Assembly: GCA_013203045.1 (NCBI GenBank)
Contig: JABMQN010000151.1
Coordinates: 1 to 37,680 of the forward strand
Direction: 5' to 3'
Length of the DNA: 37,680 nt
From: Chloroflexota bacterium
Lineage (GTDB): Bacteria > Chloroflexota > Dehalococcoidia > SZUA-161 > SpSt-899
In this document: positions 1 through 6,674 of the stretch, piece after piece
Numbering within the stretch: the first letter of the stretch is position 1
How the letters are laid out: every line of letters starts with the position of its first letter
Notes under the pieces: generated by a model
The model's database searches: none
Told to the model about the DNA's origin: nothing
What the model saw: only the letters and a program-made list of their open reading frames with translations
Position numbers and translations under genes: made by a program

Positions 1-5
1 AAAAG

Positions 6-91
6 CGGAGGAGGTGGGATTCGAACCCAGGGTAGACAGAGGCTACACCGCTTTTCGAGAGCGTCACCTTAAACCACTCGGTCACCCCTCC
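6..91 (-). tRNA. tRNA-Ser (anticodon CGA)
   Basis: Read on the minus strand this is a class II tRNA. The 7-bp acceptor stem is GGAGGGG/CTCCTCC with one G-U pair, the discriminator base is G, and the T loop is TTCGAAT. The anticodon loop CTCGAAA gives anticodon CGA (plus-strand 55-57), which reads UCG serine codons. The long variable arm has a GTAG/CTAC stem, as expected for tRNA-Ser. CCA is not encoded in full. By hand folding, pairs 27-43 (A-G) and 49-65 (C-C) look mismatched. The gene is complete. Confidence 0.95.
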
Positions 92-123
92 CAAACGCTC
101 GATTATACCATTCGATAGACCCG

Positions 124-153
124 TTGACAACCTAGGTATCATTGTTGTAGTAT
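124..153 (+). promoter_or_regulatory. Promoter of the zur-znuACB operon
   Basis: A perfect -35 TTGACA (124-129) is followed after 18 bp by TAGTAT (148-153). The predicted start of transcription falls inside the palindromic operator at 156-178, so a bound repressor would block RNA polymerase. Confidence 0.7.
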
Positions 154-155
154 GC

Positions 156-178
156 TAAATGAAAATCATTTTCATTTA
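156..178 (+). promoter_or_regulatory. Zur/Fur-type operator palindrome
   Basis: A 23-bp sequence is a perfect inverted repeat of two 11-bp arms (left arm TAAATGAAAAT) around a single central C at 167. The 11-1-11 layout with ends TAAAT...ATTTA and centre ATNAT resembles published Bacillus-type Zur boxes, and the inner GAAAAT/ATTTTC also resembles Fur boxes. It lies between the -10 element and the repressor gene, which fits autoregulation by the zinc-responsive repressor. The assignment to Zur rather than Fur rests on the downstream zinc-transporter genes. Confidence 0.8.
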
Positions 179-188
179 GATTTTTGTT

Positions 189-635
189 ATGAGACCCACT
201 GAAAAGAAACTGGCTGCTACGTTGAGCCAGAATGGTTATAAACTCACAGCACAGAGACGGTCGGTACTGGGTGCAATAGTCAGCAGTCACGAACATCTAA
301 CACCTGCCGCTGTGTATGAGCGAGTGAAGCAAGATAACCCTCGTGTTGGACTGGTAACTGTTTACCGAACCCTGGAATTGTTTTCTGAGCTTGGGCTAAT
401 TTGTCGGGTACATGGAGAAGGTAAATCACAAAGCTATACGTTAGCGCCTATCGGTCACCATCACCATATGATTTGCTCCGAATGTGGTACTGTAGCCGAT
501 TTTACCGATTGTGACCTCAGTGACCTCGAAGAAAGATTATCGCAGGAAACAGGTTTTGAAATCGAGGGTCATATGCTGGAATTCTATGGGCGCTGCAGCA
601 ATTGTCGAAGCCAGGTACTGTCAGTGACGGCATAA
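189..635 (+). CDS. zur: Fur-family repressor, probably Zur (zinc uptake regulator)
   Basis: A 148-aa protein of normal Fur-family length. The N-terminal half is the winged helix with the family-typical segment LVTVYRTLELFSELGLI (about residues 55-71). The C-terminal half carries the metal-binding/dimer domain, with the run HHHHMICSECG (about 90-100) and a second CxxC (CSNC) near the C terminus, which together form the structural zinc site. It is the first gene behind the operator at 156-178, and its stop is 4 nt before znuA. This argues for zinc sensing and negative autoregulation, as expected for Zur. Fur or another family member cannot be excluded from sequence alone. The ribosome binding site upstream of ATG 189 is weak. 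Confidence 0.85.
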   Translation: MRPTEKKLAATLSQNGYKLTAQRRSVLGAIVSSHEHLTPAAVYERVKQDNPRVGLVTVYRTLELFSELGLICRVHGEGKSQSYTLAPIGHHHHMICSECGTVADFTDCDLSDLEERLSQETGFEIEGHMLEFYGRCSNCRSQVLSVTA

Positions 636-639
636 GAAT

Positions 640-1581
640 ATGAAAAACATGGTGATAAAAAGAATCATCGAATTTAGCCAATGGTTTCGAATCGCTTTAA
701 TGCTGGTTTTGATCGTAGCTTTAGGAGCCATGGTTGTGGCATGTGATGATGACGGAGAAGACAAGCAAAACAAAAAACCAGGTATCGTAGTTACTCTATT
801 ACCGCAAGCTGAGTTCACGGAGAAAATCGGTGGGGATAAGGTTGAAGTCACTGTTATGGTACCACCCGGAGCAAATGTTCATACATATGAACCGACTCCT
901 AGCCAGATGATCGCCCTTGCCAAAGCGGAGCTATATGCCAAGGTGGGTTCCGGCATCGAGTTCGAGTTGGCATGGATGGATAAGTTGGTGGACCAGAACA
1001 AGGATATGCTCGTTGTTGACTGCTCAAAGGAGATTACGCTTATTGAAATGAGTGCGCCTCATGAACACGAAGATGAAGGTGATCATAATCAAGAAGGGAT
1101 GGATCCGCATATATGGATGTCTCCCAGGAATGCTATGATGATGGTAGAAAATATCTGTGATGGACTGGTCCAGGTCGATCCCACTAATAAAAGCTATTAT
1201 GAATCCAACAGGGATGCTTACCTAGAAGAGCTATCACAACTCGATCGGGACATAAAAGATGGTTTAGCAAGTATAACGAATCGAGTCTTTATGGTTTATC
1301 ATCCCGCCTTCGGATACTTTGCTCATGAATATGAACTTAAGATGCTTCCTATCGAAGAAGAAGGCAAGGAGCCAACAGCGAAAGGATTGACCCTTCTCAT
1401 TAATGAAGCAAAGGAACATAATATCAAAGTCATTTTCGCTGAACCTCAATTTGATCCCAAGAGCGCCGATGTCATAGCCGACGAGATTAATGGCACGGTA
1501 ATACTCATCGATCCGTTATCAAAGGATTACACGGTTAATATGCGGTCAATCTTGAGTGAAATGGTTAAGGCGATGGAGTAG
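640..1581 (+). CDS. znuA: Zinc ABC transporter, substrate-binding lipoprotein
   Basis: A 313-aa cluster-9 (ZnuA/TroA-like) metal-binding protein. The N terminus is a lipoprotein signal: a charged start, a hydrophobic stretch at about 17-33, and lipobox VVAC with Cys35 as the predicted lipidation site, followed by a DDDGED spacer. Predicted metal ligands are His81 (NVHTYEPTPSQ), His157 (DPHIWMSP), His221 (YHPAFGYF) and Asp291. The His/Asp/Glu-rich loop between beta strands (about 141-152, HEHEDEGDH) is characteristic of zinc-specific ZnuA proteins. It starts 4 nt after the repressor gene and ends 2 nt before the ATPase, so the genes are co-transcribed. A second ATG three codons in could also serve as the start. 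Confidence 0.92.
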   Translation: MKNMVIKRIIEFSQWFRIALMLVLIVALGAMVVACDDDGEDKQNKKPGIVVTLLPQAEFTEKIGGDKVEVTVMVPPGANVHTYEPTPSQMIALAKAELYAKVGSGIEFELAWMDKLVDQNKDMLVVDCSKEITLIEMSAPHEHEDEGDHNQEGMDPHIWMSPRNAMMMVENICDGLVQVDPTNKSYYESNRDAYLEELSQLDRDIKDGLASITNRVFMVYHPAFGYFAHEYELKMLPIEEEGKEPTAKGLTLLINEAKEHNIKVIFAEPQFDPKSADVIADEINGTVILIDPLSKDYTVNMRSILSEMVKAME

Positions 1582-1583
1582 AC

Positions 1584-2342
1584 ATGGCTCATGATAATGT
1601 AGTTACACTCGATGATATCTGGGTTCAAAACAATGGTGTCCCGATTCTTAAGGGTATCACTATGGCTATTGAACAGAATGATTTCCTTGGCATTATTGGG
1701 CCGAATGGGGGTGGCAAGACAACGCTGCTGAAAGTGATCTTGGGTCTGATCAAGCCAAGTCGTGGAAAGGTTCGGGTTCTGGGCGTTTCTCCTGAAAGAA
1801 GCCGCAACAAAATTGGGTACGTACCTCAGCATAACTTGTTCGATCGCGAGTTTCCCATAAATGTATGGGATGTAGTTTTGATGGGGAGATACGGGAGAAC
1901 AGGACTTCTAAAAAGGTACAGTGGCGAGGATAGAGAGAAGGCTCGGAGTGCACTGGAAACTGTGGGCATGCTGGATCACAAAGAACGACAGATCGGGAAA
2001 CTCTCCGGAGGGGAACAGCAGAGGGCTTTCATCGCCCGAGCATTGGTAGCTGAGCCTGAAATACTGTTACTTGACGAACCTACGGCCAGCGTCGATACCG
2101 CGATGCAAACGGAGTTCTATGAAATACTCGATAGCCTAAAACAACGAATGGCCATTGTACTGGTGTCTCACGACATCAGTGCAGTATCGGTTCATGTAGA
2201 TAAAATTGCCTGTCTTAATCAAGAACTGTTTCATCATGGTTCCGGGGAAATTGAGTCCGAGATATTGGAAGCTACATACAAGTGCCCAATACAGATGATC
2301 ACACACGGGGATATTCCTCATCGGGTACTAAAAGAGCATTAG
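1584..2342 (+). CDS. znuC: Zinc ABC transporter, ATP-binding protein
   Basis: A 252-aa ABC ATPase with all core motifs: Walker A GPNGGGKTT (39-47), Q-loop Gln82, signature LSGGEQQRA (140-148), Walker B EILLLDEP (159-166), D-loop and switch His196 in LVSHD. It energises metal uptake together with the permease encoded 3 nt downstream and the lipoprotein encoded 2 nt upstream. Its length is typical of ZnuC/MntB-like ATPases. Zinc specificity is inferred from the histidine-rich binding protein and the Zur-like regulator in the same operon. Confidence 0.93.
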   Translation: MAHDNVVTLDDIWVQNNGVPILKGITMAIEQNDFLGIIGPNGGGKTTLLKVILGLIKPSRGKVRVLGVSPERSRNKIGYVPQHNLFDREFPINVWDVVLMGRYGRTGLLKRYSGEDREKARSALETVGMLDHKERQIGKLSGGEQQRAFIARALVAEPEILLLDEPTASVDTAMQTEFYEILDSLKQRMAIVLVSHDISAVSVHVDKIACLNQELFHHGSGEIESEILEATYKCPIQMITHGDIPHRVLKEH

Positions 2343-2345
2343 ATT

Positions 2346-3185
2346 ATGTGGGATGCGCTCCAATATGATTTCATGCAGAATGCCGTGCTTGCTGGATTGC
2401 TGGCTTCGGTTGCTTGTGGGATTATCGGCGTTTATGTTGTAGTGAACCGAATTGTCTTCATCAGTGGCGGTATTTCACACACGGCCTTTGGCGGGATTGG
2501 GCTTGGATATTATGCAGGCATCGATCCGATTATGGGGGCGTTGTGCTTCACTATAGCGGCTGCTCTTGGAATTGGATTTCTCGCGAAAAACAGCAGGTTG
2601 GCAGAAGATACCGTGATTGGGATTGTGTGGGCTATGGGTATGGCCCTGGGGATTCTTTTCATCGGCCTCACGCCAGGTTATACTCCAGACCTCATGAGCT
2701 ATCTATTTGGAAGCATTTTAACCGTATCGGATTCGGACTTGGTGCTGATGCTGATTCTCGATGTTGTGATCCTGACCGTAGTAGCAGCATTATATAAGGA
2801 GTTCCTGGCGCGTTCATTCGACGAGGAATTTGGTACGGTTGTCGGTGTGCCCGTTCAAGCCCTGTATTATATGCTGTTGATCATGATTGCTCTGACTGTT
2901 GTATTGCTGATCCAGGTTGTCGGAGTGATTCTGGTGATTGCGCTACTCACTATACCGGCTGCAATGGCCCGGCAGTTTACCTTCAGCCTGAAGAAGATGA
3001 TGATACTGGCTATCCTTTTCGGTGCAGTGATTACGTTCGTAGGGCTATGGCTTTCTTACGAATTCGATGTTGCCTCAGGCGCAACGATTATCCTGTTCGG
3101 AGGCGGGCTCCTTTTTTGTATTCTCGGCATTTCCAAGTTAAAGGAGAAGATGCGGGAATTCAAGGTGATGGGATCTCAGGAGTGA
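2346..3185 (+). CDS. znuB: Zinc ABC transporter, permease
   Basis: A 279-aa integral membrane protein of the ABC-3 family with about eight hydrophobic segments. Conserved family stretches are visible: FISGGISHTAFGGIGLGYY (about 38-56) and VILVIALLTIPAAMARQ (about 193-209), the region that contacts the ATPase. It is the last gene of the operon. Its stop at 3183-3185 faces the converging dinB gene across only 32 bp. I saw no convincing terminator in that gap. Confidence 0.93.
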   Translation: MWDALQYDFMQNAVLAGLLASVACGIIGVYVVVNRIVFISGGISHTAFGGIGLGYYAGIDPIMGALCFTIAAALGIGFLAKNSRLAEDTVIGIVWAMGMALGILFIGLTPGYTPDLMSYLFGSILTVSDSDLVLMLILDVVILTVVAALYKEFLARSFDEEFGTVVGVPVQALYYMLLIMIALTVVLLIQVVGVILVIALLTIPAAMARQFTFSLKKMMILAILFGAVITFVGLWLSYEFDVASGATIILFGGGLLFCILGISKLKEKMREFKVMGSQE

Positions 3186-3217
3186 GTCACACCTTGAACA
3201 ATCTGAGAAAAAGGTTT

Positions 3218-4393
3218 TCAATGGTATTTGTCCCTCAAAGGTAGAGTCTGTCCCCTCTCAATCGCTCCGAAACCATATTTCTTTCTAATCTGGTCAATTG
3301 CCCTATCGAGATAAGCTAGTCTCAGAGATGAGTTATCCAGCATATCGAGCTGTTTCTCCGGTCCGACCAGATTAGACACTCCGATACCAATAAGCCGCAC
3401 CGATTGTCTGCGCTGAGATAAACACTTGTCCAAAAGCTCTGATCCGACGTTGAAAATGGCCTGATCGAGGTCGGTGGGTTGTTTTTGAGTCTGACTTCGG
3501 GTGATAGTATCGAAGTCAGAGTATCTGAGCTTTAGTGTCACGCATTTGGCCTGTTTTCCTTGATTCCGTAAGTCAGCCCCAACCTTCTCGGTCAGATAGC
3601 GAAGCGTTGCCTTAAGCATTCGGAAGTCGAGCGTGTCCTGCGCCAGCGTAGTCTCCCGGCTGATTGATTTGACCTCGCCATATGGTTTGACTTCTCTATT
3701 ATCGATACCATTGGCGTGGCGATGCATTACTTCGCCAAAAACCCCGAAGTTCTCTTTCACAAATGAAACGGGTAAATCAGCCAATTGCCCGATTGTAGAC
3801 ACGCCGATTTTCTTCAAAGCTTGCTGCATCTTCGGACCCACTCCGGGCAGGTCTTTTACCGGCAATGGAGCCAGGAACTCCTTTTCTGTACCGGGAGTCA
3901 CTTCGGTGAGTCCATCCGGTTTGGAGAAGTCAGAGGCTACTTTGGCTACGACTTTGCATGTTGCTATCCCTATCGAGGCGGTGATCTCCAACTCTTCCCG
4001 GATTCGGGATTTGATGCGATGGGCTGTCTCGCGGATTGGGCCATAGAGAGGTTCGAAGCCGGTGAGATCGAGGAATGCTTCGTCAAGTCCGCCCGGTTCA
4101 AGATCAGGACTAAATTGGGCAAGGATGTCCATGAATTTGGCTGAGTAGTCCCGGTAGATGGAAAAACTGCCCGGTATGAAGATTGCCTGGGGGCAAAGTC
4201 GGTGCGCTGTGGCAATGGGCATACCGGCATGCAAACCGAACTTCCTGGCTTCGTACGATGCGCAAGTTACCACTCCGCGGCTGTCAGGATGTCCCCCGAC
4301 AACTACCGGTTTGCCTTGTAGGTCAGGGTTCAGTACCTGTTCTACAGAGACGAAGAAGGCATCGAGATCAATGTGGAGAATCTGTCTTGTCAT
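3218..4393 (-). CDS. dinB: DNA polymerase IV (Y family)
   Basis: A 391-aa translesion polymerase. Catalytic acidic residues are visible: Asp9 in HIDLDAFF and Asp104-Glu105 in GGLDEAFLDLTG. The helix-hairpin-helix segment LPVKDLPGVGPKMQQALKK (about 173-191) and the little-finger region follow. Near the C terminus, QLDML precedes the conserved tail LDRAIDQIRKKYG and probably is the beta-clamp binding peptide. The length is normal (350-400). It lies downstream of recF on the same strand, with a 144-bp repeat-bearing gap between them, so it may be transcribed from recF or from its own promoter. It converges on znuB. Confidence 0.95.
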   Translation of the reverse strand: MTRQILHIDLDAFFVSVEQVLNPDLQGKPVVVGGHPDSRGVVTCASYEARKFGLHAGMPIATAHRLCPQAIFIPGSFSIYRDYSAKFMDILAQFSPDLEPGGLDEAFLDLTGFEPLYGPIRETAHRIKSRIREELEITASIGIATCKVVAKVASDFSKPDGLTEVTPGTEKEFLAPLPVKDLPGVGPKMQQALKKIGVSTIGQLADLPVSFVKENFGVFGEVMHRHANGIDNREVKPYGEVKSISRETTLAQDTLDFRMLKATLRYLTEKVGADLRNQGKQAKCVTLKLRYSDFDTITRSQTQKQPTDLDQAIFNVGSELLDKCLSQRRQSVRLIGIGVSNLVGPEKQLDMLDNSSLRLAYLDRAIDQIRKKYGFGAIERGQTLPLRDKYH

Positions 4394-4444
4394 TGTTCTG
4401 AAAATAGTTATCAGCCGTCAGCTATCGGCTGTCAGTTTTCCCAT

Positions 4445-4460
4445 CCCCTCTCGAGAGGGG
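4445..4460. repeat. 16-bp perfect palindrome in the recF-dinB gap
   Basis: CCCCTCTC followed directly by its complement GAGAGGGG. It sits in a 144-bp gap (4394-4537) that also holds a partly self-complementary GTCAG/CTGTCAG-rich stretch at about 4410-4436. The gap has no ORF of its own. It looks like dispersed intergenic repeat material rather than a terminator, because no T-run follows on the minus strand. Confidence 0.6.
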
Positions 4461-4537
4461 ACCGAGGGGTGTGTCCTTCGCATGAACATTGATTTTCATC
4501 CTTTGCTGGTGCTGATACCCATCAGCGTGGCGAATTG

Positions 4538-5713
4538 CTACGAGTCATCCGATTTAATAGTTCCGTTCTCAACGGTGAATCTCGCGGCCTGAGAGAGGAA
4601 ATACGGGGGAAATCGATCAGGATCGGTTGCGGTCACAAGTACCTGCTGATACTCACCGATAGCATCAAGCAGATGTTGTCTCCTCTGTGAATCCAGTTCG
4701 GAGAGGACGTCGTCGAGTAAAAGAACAGGCATTTGGCCCGTTTGTGCAAGCATGAAGCTGACCTCGGCCAATTTAATTGAGAGCGCGATGGTTCGCTGCT
4801 GTCCCCTTGATCCGTATGTACCCATGTCTTTTTCATTGGCCAGGAACCGCAGTTCATCCCGATGGGGTCCGACCAGCGATTGACCGCGAGCCAGTTCTTT
4901 TTCTCGGGCAGCGGTTAATGCTCTATTGAACGTTTGCTCAACATCATCAATAGTCTCGAATTTCGCTGTTTCAGGAGCAATGTTGGGTTGATATCTCAGA
5001 GACAGGGTCTCTTTCCCTCCACTGAGCTGATCATGTATGGGATTGGATAGATCGCTTACTTTGGAAATGGTCTCGTTTCGCTGAAAAACAATATAGGTTC
5101 CCAGTTTTACCAACTCTTCATCCCAGAAAGCAAGCTCGTCCAAGTGGGCGTTTCCAGCAGCTATTTGGCGCAACAGATGATTGCGCTGCCCCAGCACTTT
5201 ATTATATCGTTGCAGATTTCTGAGGTATTGGGGATCGACCTGTGAATTGGTGATGTCAAGGTGACGCCGTCGCAATGCTGGTTCACCGCTAATAAGATCG
5301 ATATCCCGTGGGCTGAACATCACCATGTTCAATTGGCCAACAAGGTCAAATGCACGGCGGGCAATGCCATTCACACGAATATGTTTTTGGATCGGCACCG
5401 AGATTGCATTGTCCTCAAAATGAACGGATCGAGGGCGCAGGATTATCTCCAGTTGAACATCGCGTTCGTTCCTATGAACATCCGCAGAGATTCGAGCGAA
5501 AGGCAGCTTCTCTTGTAGAGCATTCCAAGTGATAAGTTCCTTATCGGGAACTGATCGGGAAAGCCTTGCTGTCGCCACAAAGCAGATGGCTTCGAGTAAA
5601 TTGGTTTTACCCTGAGCATTAGCCCCCTGAAATACCGAGATTCCGGGTGGAATTTCGAACTTCAGTTCATCGTAGTTACGGAAATTGGTGAGTTCCAGAC
5701 GTTGAATGTGCAT
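4538..5713 (-). CDS. recF: DNA replication/repair protein RecF
   Basis: A 391-aa SMC-like ATPase that loads RecA at ssDNA gaps. Walker A is GANAQGKTN (30-38), the ABC signature region is SRGQQRTIALSIKLAE, and Walker B is PVLLLDDVLSELD. I start it at ATG 5713 rather than at the in-frame start at 5815. The protein then begins MHIQRLELTNFRNY, exactly as RecF proteins do, an AGAGG Shine-Dalgarno lies 6 nt upstream, and a good promoter (5730-5758) would otherwise be inside the gene. The length is close to the usual 360-390. It is followed by dinB. dnaA, dnaN and gyrB are not next to it, unlike the classical origin arrangement. Confidence 0.93.
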   Translation of the reverse strand: MHIQRLELTNFRNYDELKFEIPPGISVFQGANAQGKTNLLEAICFVATARLSRSVPDKELITWNALQEKLPFARISADVHRNERDVQLEIILRPRSVHFEDNAISVPIQKHIRVNGIARRAFDLVGQLNMVMFSPRDIDLISGEPALRRRHLDITNSQVDPQYLRNLQRYNKVLGQRNHLLRQIAAGNAHLDELAFWDEELVKLGTYIVFQRNETISKVSDLSNPIHDQLSGGKETLSLRYQPNIAPETAKFETIDDVEQTFNRALTAAREKELARGQSLVGPHRDELRFLANEKDMGTYGSRGQQRTIALSIKLAEVSFMLAQTGQMPVLLLDDVLSELDSQRRQHLLDAIGEYQQVLVTATDPDRFPPYFLSQAARFTVENGTIKSDDS

Positions 5714-5729
5714 GAATGCCTCTGGGGAG

Positions 5730-5758
5730 ACTGTATCTTTTGTCAATATACGTGTCAA
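5730..5758 (-). promoter_or_regulatory. recF promoter
   Basis: On the minus strand TTGACA (complement of 5753-5758) and TACAGT (complement of 5730-5735) are separated by 17 bp. They lie just upstream of the AGAGG ribosome binding site and ATG 5713, which supports the shorter recF start. Confidence 0.65.
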
Positions 5759-5907
5759 GGTTTTCGGAGGGACAAGCTTGCTTTCATGAGCGTAAGAGGG
5801 TTCCAACCCGGACAATCCAACCTTCGGCTGACGCAGCTAGCCTTCGTCAGCTATGGCTGGGGCTCCCGGAACCATAAAGTCTTGATCATCACATCTGAGC
5901 TTTTTCA

Positions 5908-5997
5908 TTAACCACGAAGTACACGAAGAATAGAATGTAAGAGCGTCCAATATACAATACAATCCCGTAGAGACGTCCCGGCGGGACGTCTCTACGG
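5908..5997. repeat. Intergenic repeat region with a 16-bp-arm perfect hairpin
   Basis: The 300-bp recF/selenoprotein gap holds two repeat-like elements and no credible gene. At 5908-5932 is AACCACGAAGTACACGAAGA-type sequence, a motif common among dispersed bacterial repeats. At 5965-5997 there is a perfect inverted repeat: arm CCGTAGAGACGTCCCG (5965-5980), a single G, then the exact complement (5982-5997). The hairpin ends 15 nt past the stop of the minus-strand gene at 6012, so it could also act as a transcript-end structure. It has no strong T-run. Confidence 0.65.
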
Positions 5998-6011
5998 AGT
6001 GAGGTCAGTTA

Positions 6012-6641
6012 TCAGGCAGCGCTGCCGTCAGTCTTTGCGAGGTATTTCTCGATGGCTTTTCCCAGCTCTGCCGGCTTGAACCCATACGGCCCCAAGCCTC
6101 CGGCATAAACCACTCTCCCATCCAGTCCCACCAAGTAGAGGCGTGTAGGGAAGGCCGCGTACGCTTTGTTGACAGCGTCATCCATCTCGTCGATGTACGT
6201 GCGAACGCCATAATTCAGAGCAGTCTCGCACTGTCCCGCGACCGCTCGCCGTTCCTCTATCGTCTTCGGATCGTAGATATCGGTGGCTACTTTGGATCGA
6301 GTAAGCTTGAGCATTAATCCTATTGCGCCTTTGCCAAGTCACCAGCCGTCTATGGGATGTGCTTCACGAATGTAGATGACCAGAAACTGGACCCGATCAT
6401 GGTATTTTGCATATAAATCCGGTAGACTCACGGTCCTATCGACAAATGGTGGTCAAGTGAAGCTGCCGAAGATTAGAGCCACCGGTTTCTGTTCCCGAAA
6501 TTCAGAAAGCCGAACGGGATTCTCACCGTTTACGTCTCGCAACTCGAAATCCGGAGCGACGCCACCAACCTTGGGCGCAGATGCATCCAGTTCTTTCTGC
6601 CGTTCTCTGATCCTCTTCCATTTTCGAAGAATTTTTATCAT
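6012..6641 (-). CDS. Deiodinase-like thioredoxin-fold selenoprotein (UGA recoded)
   Basis: A 209-codon frame that is open except for two UGA codons, at 6455-6453 (codon 63) and 6341-6339 (codon 101). Both flanking segments and the middle are in one frame and read as one protein of the iodothyronine deiodinase/redoxin family. The N part is GGVAPDFELRDVNGE, then VALIFGSFT-(UGA)-PPF, then VQFLVIYIREAHPIDGW-(UGA)-LGKG, and later YDPKTIEERRAVAGQCE, FPTRLYLVGLDGRVVYAGG and GPYGFKPAEL. Animal deiodinases carry selenocysteine at exactly the first position (GSCT-Sec-PPF) and share YI-EAH--DGW. So UGA63 is very probably Sec, used as a redox nucleophile. UGA101 is uncertain: a second Sec, or a nonsense change of a codon such as TGG. 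No signal peptide is seen. The gene starts 33 nt after the 4Fe-4S gene on the same strand, so the two are probably co-transcribed. Confidence 0.82.
6413..6439 (-). promoter_or_regulatory. Candidate bacterial SECIS hairpin after the first UGA
   Basis: The mRNA hairpin begins 14 nt after the UGA at 6455-6453. The 5' arm AUAGGACCG (6439-6431) pairs with CGGAUUUAU (6421-6413), giving eight pairs including two G-U and one A-A mismatch. The 9-nt loop is UGAGUCUAC (6430-6422). The loop starts 23 nt after UGA and has G as its second base. Both agree with the general bacterial SECIS rules (apical loop about 16-37 nt from UGA, G among the first two loop bases). Folded by hand only. Confidence 0.6.
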
Positions 6642-6674
6642 TACAACACTCTTGGTTCGGATATCAAAATGAGT

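Noticed and set aside
3186-3217. Terminator between znuB and dinB
   Set aside because: Only a 5-bp ACCTT/AAGGT pair with a long loop; too weak to call.
5714-5815. Longer N terminus of RecF
   Set aside because: The 34 extra residues cover the promoter and SD and are not RecF-like.
6012-6314. Separate 100-aa gene starting at ATG 6314
   Set aside because: It is in the same frame as the upstream part, begins mid-domain, lacks an SD, and only makes sense as the C-terminal part of the UGA-containing protein.
6339-6455. Genome-wide reassignment of UGA to Trp
   Set aside because: Several normal genes here appear to end at UGA (for example dinB at 3218-3220), so UGA is a standard stop in this genome.
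6376-6672. Plus-strand 98-aa frame opposite the selenoprotein
   Set aside because: It is the antisense of a region with clear protein homology on the minus strand, with no SD or family resemblance.
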